Shown piece after piece: positions 58,067-64,000 of a DNA stretch of 64,000 nucleotides. Source of the stretch: Heterotrichella gracilis (taxonomy: Eukaryota > Sar > Xanthophyceae > Tribonematales > Xanthonemataceae); the NCBI GenBank assembly GCA_032358255.1, contig JAULBX010005665.1, positions 1-64,000 of the forward strand, given 5' to 3'. A model generated the notes under the pieces. That model did no database searches, was not told the origin of the DNA, and worked only from the letters and a program-made list of their open reading frames with translations. Each line of letters starts with the position of its first letter. Position 1 is the first letter of the stretch. A program made the position numbers and the translations under genes.

Positions 58067-60614
58067 TCACGCCTCCTCCATGTCGCTGGAATTGAGCTGC
58101 TCCAGGTATGCGTCCACCCCGATAATCACTTTGGGTGCCAGCCGCTGGGCGCTTTCAATGAGGGCCTGCAAGCCATTATCCCCTTACATCACCGCGCATG
58201 CTTGTGTGAACGAACACTTCATCGGCATGTATGAACCGCCACTTCATCAGCATGGAAGTGGTTTACAAGGCCCGCATGTATACCTCAGGGTGTGCACAAA
58301 TGCAGATAGCATCATGTCCAGTGGTGCATGGCCCTTCACAATTCAGGGATGTGATTGCCAACAGCCTTGCCCTAAGCAGGGATTTTGGAGAGCGGAGCGC
58401 ACCATGAGGACCCCTGGGTCGATGCCCTCTGGCCGCCGCTTGCTGATGCCACATATGGAGCCACCTGCTGTCACCGCCACCTCCAGCGCTGCTGTGCTGC
58501 ATGCGGCCTCTGCTATGGTCATGTCCACGAGCGTGCGATCCGCCACCTGCACCAACACAGCATGGGCTTCAACCAGTGCAGTATTGATTGGCGTCAAGGG
58601 GGACAGGGCAGAAAGCATACCCTGCTAGGGTCTTCAGGATTTCCAATGGCAAAACGTTACCAGATAATCACTCATCACAGGTCCACCAGCCTTGGGAACA
58701 ACCAGGGATAGCATTGTGTCATCCATCTGCTGCGGGAAAGCCATGCAGCCCTAATGATGCAAAATTAGGATGGTGCATAGATGGACCCTGAATCTTGTAC
58801 AACTACCATGGATGCACACAAGTCTCAAGCCACGCAAGTGCAGAGTTTTGAACATACAACCAGACAGGCTGGCACCTGCACATGGCAGGTTGCACATGCC
58901 CATGTGCATCTTTTACTTTGCAGGCCCCAAGGTGTCTCTTAAGTTGTTACGACAACACAAGGAGCATAAACTGGTCGCTGCGTTTTCTTTCACTTCCACA
59001 ATCGGAAGGCGTAATCCAGTGGCTGGCTTGAAAACTACTTCTAATAGTGCACTCGTACCTGGCCCATGGTCAGTATGACTGGCACCCGGCTGACATCCAC
59101 CTTGACAGGGTTCTCATCATCATCGTCCAACTCAATCTCAGGCTCATCACCCGAGTTGTCAGGCACAATGTTGACCTGTTGCATTGCAGTGGACTGTCAG
59201 CCAAATGCCCAGCAAGCTCCCAAATGGATAATATCAATCAGGTCATTCCCTGCTGTTATGGGTCCTTCTCTGTGCAAACCAGGGCTAGAGAGTCCATCCC
59301 CACAATGCCTCCGGCACGCACCTGAGGTATGGTTGCTTCTCGCAGCGCTGCCCTGACCCCTATGCTCAGCGCGTCCAGCACATTCCCATCCACGCTCAGC
59401 ACCATGCCATCGATGTACAGCACCCAACACCGCTTGCCAGGGATGATGATCAGGGAGTCCAGATCCACAGCGCCTGCAGCCACACACCAAACCACCTCGC
59501 TTGTTGCATCTACAGCTTGTGTTGCTGGAAAGCGTGCAGCACAGTTGTTGCTGTCACTAGTAGCTGCTGCATCTATAGCATCCTTGGGATGAACATAGGC
59601 AACCAGGATCGTAACAGAAGCATGTGAAGTCCGGTGGAATACCTGTCCATGGCCGCTAATACCACGCAAACTGGGAACCATGGCGAGACACGAAAGTTTC
59701 TGTTTGGCTCTACTGTAAATGTGTATACAGTATGAAGTGCTATAGCACTGAGTGAGGCGTTATCCACCAAACTAGGACTAGGTTTGTGGGCATGAGCTGT
59801 CCCTTCACACACCTTTGTACGAGGGGCCTGCCAAAAGGCTGCGCTGCAGCGCCTGTGCAAGCTCACCCGCAAGCTCGTCCCCTCCTCGACCCTGCATAAC
59901 CATGGAATGTCTTTGACCATGGGGTGTCCTTGAATGCAGCTGCAACACCACCCGCATTTGTGCGGTTGGGGCGGTTGTGCGGTCATCCAACAGGGCTAGC
60001 CAGTGGCCACACAGTTGCTGTTACCCACAAGGCTAGGCCCACAGCAGCATATGGCGCCTTACCTGGAACTCAGGGTCTGCAGTGGGGGAGCACTCCACGT
60101 TTACCACCAGCCTCCCTTGGTTGGGTCTCTCAGCGTCCACTTTGTCAACCTCGGCCTACAGGACACGTTGCCTCGGTCACCACCCAATCACGACCTCTAC
60201 TGGCGTGTACTCCAATGGGTGAGAATTGCGTGGCCACACGACATCCACAGCGCAAGACACATTCAAGGCAGCCTGCGTTACAATTCTGCGAGTGTAATTT
60301 CATACTTTCAGGTTCACTAGTTAAGAATTACACCAATAAACATGTTCAATATGCATGCATTAGCATGCATGCATTGGCATGCATGCATCAGTCAGCACTT
60401 CCCAACGCAGGAACAAGGGGCTCCACACCTTGACAGTCACAATGACGTCCGTTTTCCCTTGCTTGACGCGCACAGAACCACTTGCAGTAGGTATCAACTC
60501 CGTCTCGATGTGAACAGGCCGTAGCTGGTCACAAGCACGGCCGTCGTTTCGAACGTTGTTCTTTACTCCATAAATAACATACTGCTGCTCATCTTTGCTA
60601 CTTAGAAAAGCCAT
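58067..60614 (-). CDS. EXOSC7: Exosome core subunit Rrp42 (EXOSC7)
   Basis: RNase PH-fold subunit of the nine-membered RNA exosome ring. Eight exons: 60614-60429, 60155-60063, 59891-59813, 59473-59322, 59175-59059, 58729-58679, 58546-58403 and 58165-58067, 306 residues. Landmarks: SSKDEQQYVIYGVKNNVRND then GRACDQLRP, SGSVRVKQGKTDVIVTVK, VDAERPNQGRLVVNVECSP, GRGGDELAGELAQALQRSLL, DSLIIIPGKRCWVLYIDGMV, GNVLDALSIGVRAALREATI and TLVDMTIAEAACSTAALEVA. An acidic insert (DEPEIELDDDDENPVKVD) lies before VILTMGQ. The small exon 58729-58679 (QMDDTMLSLVVPKAGGP) is the least certain; it fits in phase but deviates from the usual sequence at that point. The upstream TTG-type extension was rejected in favour of the ATG at 60614. 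Confidence 0.93.
60340..60392. repeat. Clustered CATGCATGCAT alternating runs
   Basis: Three CATGCAT-type runs within 45 bp, in Rrp42 intron 1. The same alternating purine-pyrimidine motif is scattered in non-coding DNA across the window. Confidence 0.8.
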
Positions 60615-61416
60615 CCTAGCCAACGACGTGGGTGCCAACTCAACAGCTTATTTGGTCGAGGAGCCAAGTTTTGTGTCCGCATAGGGTGATAGTATCAACT
60701 TAATACCCAAGCCACGGTGGATAAGACGATGTAGCAGCACCAGTACGCGTCAGATATGCGGCAACTTTGAAGCTTGAAGTGGGTTCTCTACGTTGGCAAA
60801 CCTGGTGGTACATCTGGGCGGCTAGGTACTTTAACCAGCTGCTAACGAGCCTAGGTCCTAGGGTTTGCTTTTTAAGTACAAACTTAAAGCACCTTACCTC
60901 ACTTGAGATACTGGGAACCGAGTCCTTTCTACCCCGAGGTCAGTAATACTGCAACTGTTTATTTTCAAGTTCACATCCAAGGCCACCTTGGAAGGCCTGG
61001 AGTCCTACTCGATCCAACCCGAGTTAGGCGCAATCGCAGTAAGTGCCGGGAAGCAACCACACTCCAGCCGCCCACCAAGTCCTACGTAGTCCAAAGTAGG
61101 CATCTTTATGTGTGGTGCTGCCGTTGTTTGCGTGTAAGCAACTAGGTTTGCATGTCTTTATCTGTCCGGACCACCCCAGCCCCATCCCCACACAACCTTT
61201 TGTGGCCATTCACACCATGCCCACGACCGAAGTTGTGGACAATCCACTCCTCCAACTTGCCCCTCCTCTGTTTTGTCCCAGGAACTGCTTCCCACACCTG
61301 CTAACGTCCATGTTGGTTGCGTTTTTGCAGCAGCAAGCCTGTTCCATGCCTCGCAAGGGCGACTGCACACCCTCCCGTCGCCCCCCTTGACCACCCACAC
61401 CTAGCCCAACCCAAAA
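60615..61416. promoter_or_regulatory. Divergent intergenic region, Rrp42 / small membrane protein
   Basis: About 0.8 kb between divergent starts. No supported gene. CT-rich sequence precedes the ATG at 61417. Confidence 0.45.
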
Positions 61417-61716
61417 ATGGCTGCTATTCTGCACAAGCTCCTTCGCCTGTGCCGCCTACCAACCTATGTGGCACAGAGGGTGCTGGCACCCACCGTTCGC
61501 GTCCTTGCCTGGGGTTTCACAGGCCTAGCCCTGCTCATGTCACCATTTGCCGCTTTTGCTTTTGACGACCCTACAGCAGCTGCGTGGCAGAGCTGGTTGG
61601 CGGCACTCATGATTCTCGCAATCCTTGCTTCACCTGCAGTTGCTTGCCACGGCTTGGCTTCGGTCCTCAAAACATATCAACAGGACCCTGGCCAGGTTAT
61701 TGAGCTGCCCAAATGA
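61417..61716 (+). CDS. Small two-span membrane protein, 99 aa
   Basis: Not recognised. A single uninterrupted frame, unlike its intron-rich neighbours, with good start context (CCAAAAATGGCT). The N-terminus is basic and amphipathic (LHKLLRLCRLPTYVAQRVLA), as in organelle-targeting peptides, followed by GFTGLALLMSPFAAFAF, a DDPTAAAWQSW loop and a second hydrophobic segment (AALMILAILASPAVACHGLA), ending KTYQQDPGQVIELPK. The AFAFDD junction resembles a thylakoid or signal peptidase site, so a plastid location is possible. Absence of introns and any known motif keeps confidence moderate. Confidence 0.55.
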   Translation: MAAILHKLLRLCRLPTYVAQRVLAPTVRVLAWGFTGLALLMSPFAAFAFDDPTAAAWQSWLAALMILAILASPAVACHGLASVLKTYQQDPGQVIELPK

Positions 61717-63415
61717 GTGGGCATGAGTTGCAAATCAGAGGTACAAAAGCAGGTGAAAAGCTTTTGCAGTGCGTTTAGGCAATTAACGCCAATTTGCTAG
61801 CTCCTGCGGTGGCCCAAGGGGCCCTCTGTCTTGCGCAGGGGCGGTGCGGGTGAAGGTGTGCTACAGGGTCAGCCTGTTATCTAACACCTGCGGATGAGTG
61901 AGGTTCTGAAACCGTGCCCACTTTGGGTGGGTACTGGGTGGCTTGTGTACTGTCACCTTTGGGCGTTTTCTTTCTCTTTCTAGACAAGCCTCGCGGCACG
62001 CTGAAGGGGGCTGCAAATAGTTTGCCCTCGTGGCTTTTCCCTGCCTTGTTGCAACAGCTGTGTTCTGCAAATGATAAATTTGAGAGTGAGCAAGGGTTGC
62101 TCGCAGGTTCAATTTTCGTAGTGCGAAGTTACCTGCGCCAAAAATTGCAAGTGGGCATGCATGATCATCAACCTCTATGGTTAAGTACAATTACACGCAT
62201 CAGATTTTGCCAGCAATTAGAACAATTGGATACCGTATACAAGCAATAGACAGCGATAAGTCTGACAACTGGATTATCCGTATCAATAATGACATACAGT
62301 TCATATACATGTGTGAGTCACGACATCCTGAATCACAGTGACTCCAGGGTCCTGCACAATGCTTGTGGCGGCAAATTAATACTTCGTACTTTAGACTGCA
62401 ATGAGTCCTTCTTTTAAAGACACGGGTACGTCATTGATAAGTACTGCACACGACTCACCAACCAACACCTGTGGTACAACCCTGGTCAATCAAGCAACTG
62501 TCAAGTTAAAATTGTGAACAGAAATTGACATACAACCATCCATACTGCGCAACTGTCCAGGTCCACCAATCAGCCACAACTCTTCCAATCATTTCCCCAT
62601 CACAGCAGGGAAACGCAGGAAGGAAAACAAGAGGCTGTGAAAAGAGCAGCATGCAGGGTACTAATCTGTAGCTGTTATTCCTTGGACCAGCACTGTACGC
62701 AAATTGAGAACATAATGGAACATGACAAGAGCATCGACATCGTTTTTTCACTGCATGCGTTGCGCAGTTGCAGAAACCCCAATACCCCAGAGCACATGAA
62801 CTGTGGAACGAACAGCACGACTAGGCACACTTGACCACTACACCCCCCTCCAAGCATACATGCCCGCCGGGTGTTGTAGTGGAACCAGTGCTCAGCCCCG
62901 TGTGACCGGCTGCTCGGCAGCAGAGCTGCCTCATGTGGGTCGAAGTCCCGGCTGTTGCCTAGCCTTCATGTGCTGCTCGCACAATAGCAAGCTGCTTGCA
63001 CGTTTATGGCTTCTCAGCCTGCATGGGGTGGTTTGCTTGTCAGCCACAGGTAGTAAACCCTAAACCCTGAAAAGACGCATTAGCGGCCCTACATCATGCA
63101 TGATGTAATGAAGCAAGTTATGTGGATCATGCTTAGTTAACATTCCTCAGATCCAAAAACCCGCTAGAAACAACATAATGATTGCTCTCACTTGCACCCA
63201 TGCCAAATCATCATCGCGCTTATACCCATACCCCCGCGGGTGTGTGGCCTTGTGTCATTTCAGACCTCGGCCCCTCAGCTCACCATCTCCACCCCAGAAA
63301 TTACCCTAAACCCTACGCTCAACTCACCATCTCCCCCTCAGACACTACCGTAAACCCTACGCCCAACACACCATCTCCACCTCAGATGTTACCCTACACC
63401 TTAGGCTCCACTCAC
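61717..63415. other. Convergent intergenic region plus 3' part of the right-edge gene
   Basis: About 1.7 kb. It contains telomere-like units near 63055-63068 and the 44-bp repeats at 63279-63425. Downstream exons of the minus-strand right-edge gene must lie here or in the repeat region, but I could not identify them. Confidence 0.4.
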
Positions 63416-63425
63416 CATCTCCACC
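63279..63425 (-). repeat. Four-copy 44-bp tandem repeat of an exon donor
   Basis: CACCATCTCC (minus strand GGAGATG|GTG) occurs at 63281, 63325, 63369 and 63413, exactly 44 bp apart. The copy at 63413 is the frame-correct donor of the right-edge gene; two of the three decoys keep GTGAG. Telomere-like ACCCTAAACCCTA variants lie between copies. Confidence 0.95.
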
Positions 63426-64000
63426 TCATCCTTGAAGTCGCCCTTGTTGATGCTGACCATGCCGTGGCCTGGGTTGCCTGCAATCTCCTCGCCCTCGCTC
63501 AGCATCTCCTGCTTCTGGAACACGTAGTCGATCTTGAACACGTACTTGAGGATGGCGTTGATGACCAGGGACATGAGCCACAGGGCAAGGTAGGAGCCGA
63601 TGCCAGCAATCACACCTGGGGAGGGAAAGGAGAAAAGGGGGATGTGAGGGGATGCAAAGGAATATACACCGAGGATTATATTTATGTATGCATCTACTGT
63701 GTTGAATACCTGTGCGTTCAACAAGTGCATGGCCCACTTTGTCCACAGGAATAGACACTGGCAGTGGACCTGCCTCGTGTCACCATGTAACAGATGCATA
63801 CAAAGTGCATTCCCTGGTGCGCCACACACACAGCTGCTAGCACCACCCATGACCACAAACCCTAGCAACCCCCCACAGCACGCACCACACTGCCATCCAC
63901 AATCAGAGAAAACCAACGAACTACCGCAAAGGTGCACAACCCCAGCAGGGGTATACCAAACCCAAGCCCAGCCCTAGCCGCCACGCACCGTAGGCAATGG
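63416..64000 (-). CDS. Membrane protein gene, partial, entering from right edge
   Basis: Two exons are visible: 64000-63989 (cut by the window edge) and 63615-63416, joined in phase 1. Together they read IAYGVIAGIGSYLALWLMSL then VINAILKYVFKIDYVFQKQE, a transmembrane helix followed by a polar, charged segment (EMLSEGEEIAGNPGHG, INKGDFKDEVEM). The polar part could be a cytosolic loop or tail. The donor at 63415 is within a four-copy repeat. The family is not recognised from this fragment. Confidence 0.65.

Overview
The window is a stretch of an intron-rich nuclear genome, most probably of a green alga. The evidence is a set of unmistakably eukaryotic genes (cytosolic ribosomal protein eS8, a Golgi SNARE, TSPO, METTL16, Pelota, exosome Rrp42, a UBX protein) split into 4 to 14 short exons with GT-AG introns, plant-lineage families (an ALMT/FUSC-like transporter, an AP2-domain factor), and many interstitial copies of the plant/Chlorella-type telomere unit CCCTAAA/TTTAGGG. 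I cannot place it more finely; an early-diverging streptophyte is also possible. No tRNA, rRNA, CRISPR or bacterial operon structure was seen.

Layout, left to right: an unassigned left edge; a Golgi Qb-SNARE (-, 924-2420) divergent from eS8 (+, 3026-5200); a 14-exon ALMT/FUSC-like channel (+, 6288-13058); a membrane-anchored RING protein (+, 13979-16737) convergent with TSPO (-, 17441-18995); an unrecognised coiled-coil protein (+, 19559-21136); a DUF3431-type membrane protein (+, 22470-24315); METTL16 (-, 25212 to about 27788) with an SPF30-like N-terminal fragment just upstream; a sialidase-like Golgi-type membrane protein (+, 28938-31957); an aldo-keto reductase (+, 32702-34768); an unknown multi-pass membrane protein (-, 35705-37501); an unknown 580-residue Ser-rich protein (+, 37920-40360); a UBA-UIM-UBX protein (-, 41045-44264); a 97-residue single-span membrane protein (+, 44826-45880); Pelota (+, 46080-49648); an AP2-domain transcription factor (-, 51004 to about 56737); exosome Rrp42 (-, 58067-60614); a small two-span membrane protein (+, 61417-61716); and the 3' part of a membrane protein gene entering from the right edge (-).

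The genes do not form one pathway. Several belong to RNA biology (METTL16 on U6/SAM mRNA, Rrp42 in the exosome, Pelota in ribosome rescue, eS8 in the ribosome) and several to the endomembrane system (Golgi SNARE, RING protein, sialidase-like protein, UBX/p97 adaptor), but this looks like ordinary eukaryotic gene order.

The most unusual signal is structural. In at least six genes one splice site lies inside a short tandem duplication (units of 44 to 106 bp, two to four copies) that carries exon end plus splice site into the intron, giving serial decoy donors or acceptors, often together with telomere-like CCCTAAA units. In the 97-residue protein gene the intron itself appears to consist of such AG|GT-spanning repeats, the signature expected of intron gain by tandem duplication. 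All exon structures here were assembled by eye from reading frames, splice consensus and phase agreement; the phases close exactly for every gene given a full exon list, but no transcript data were available.
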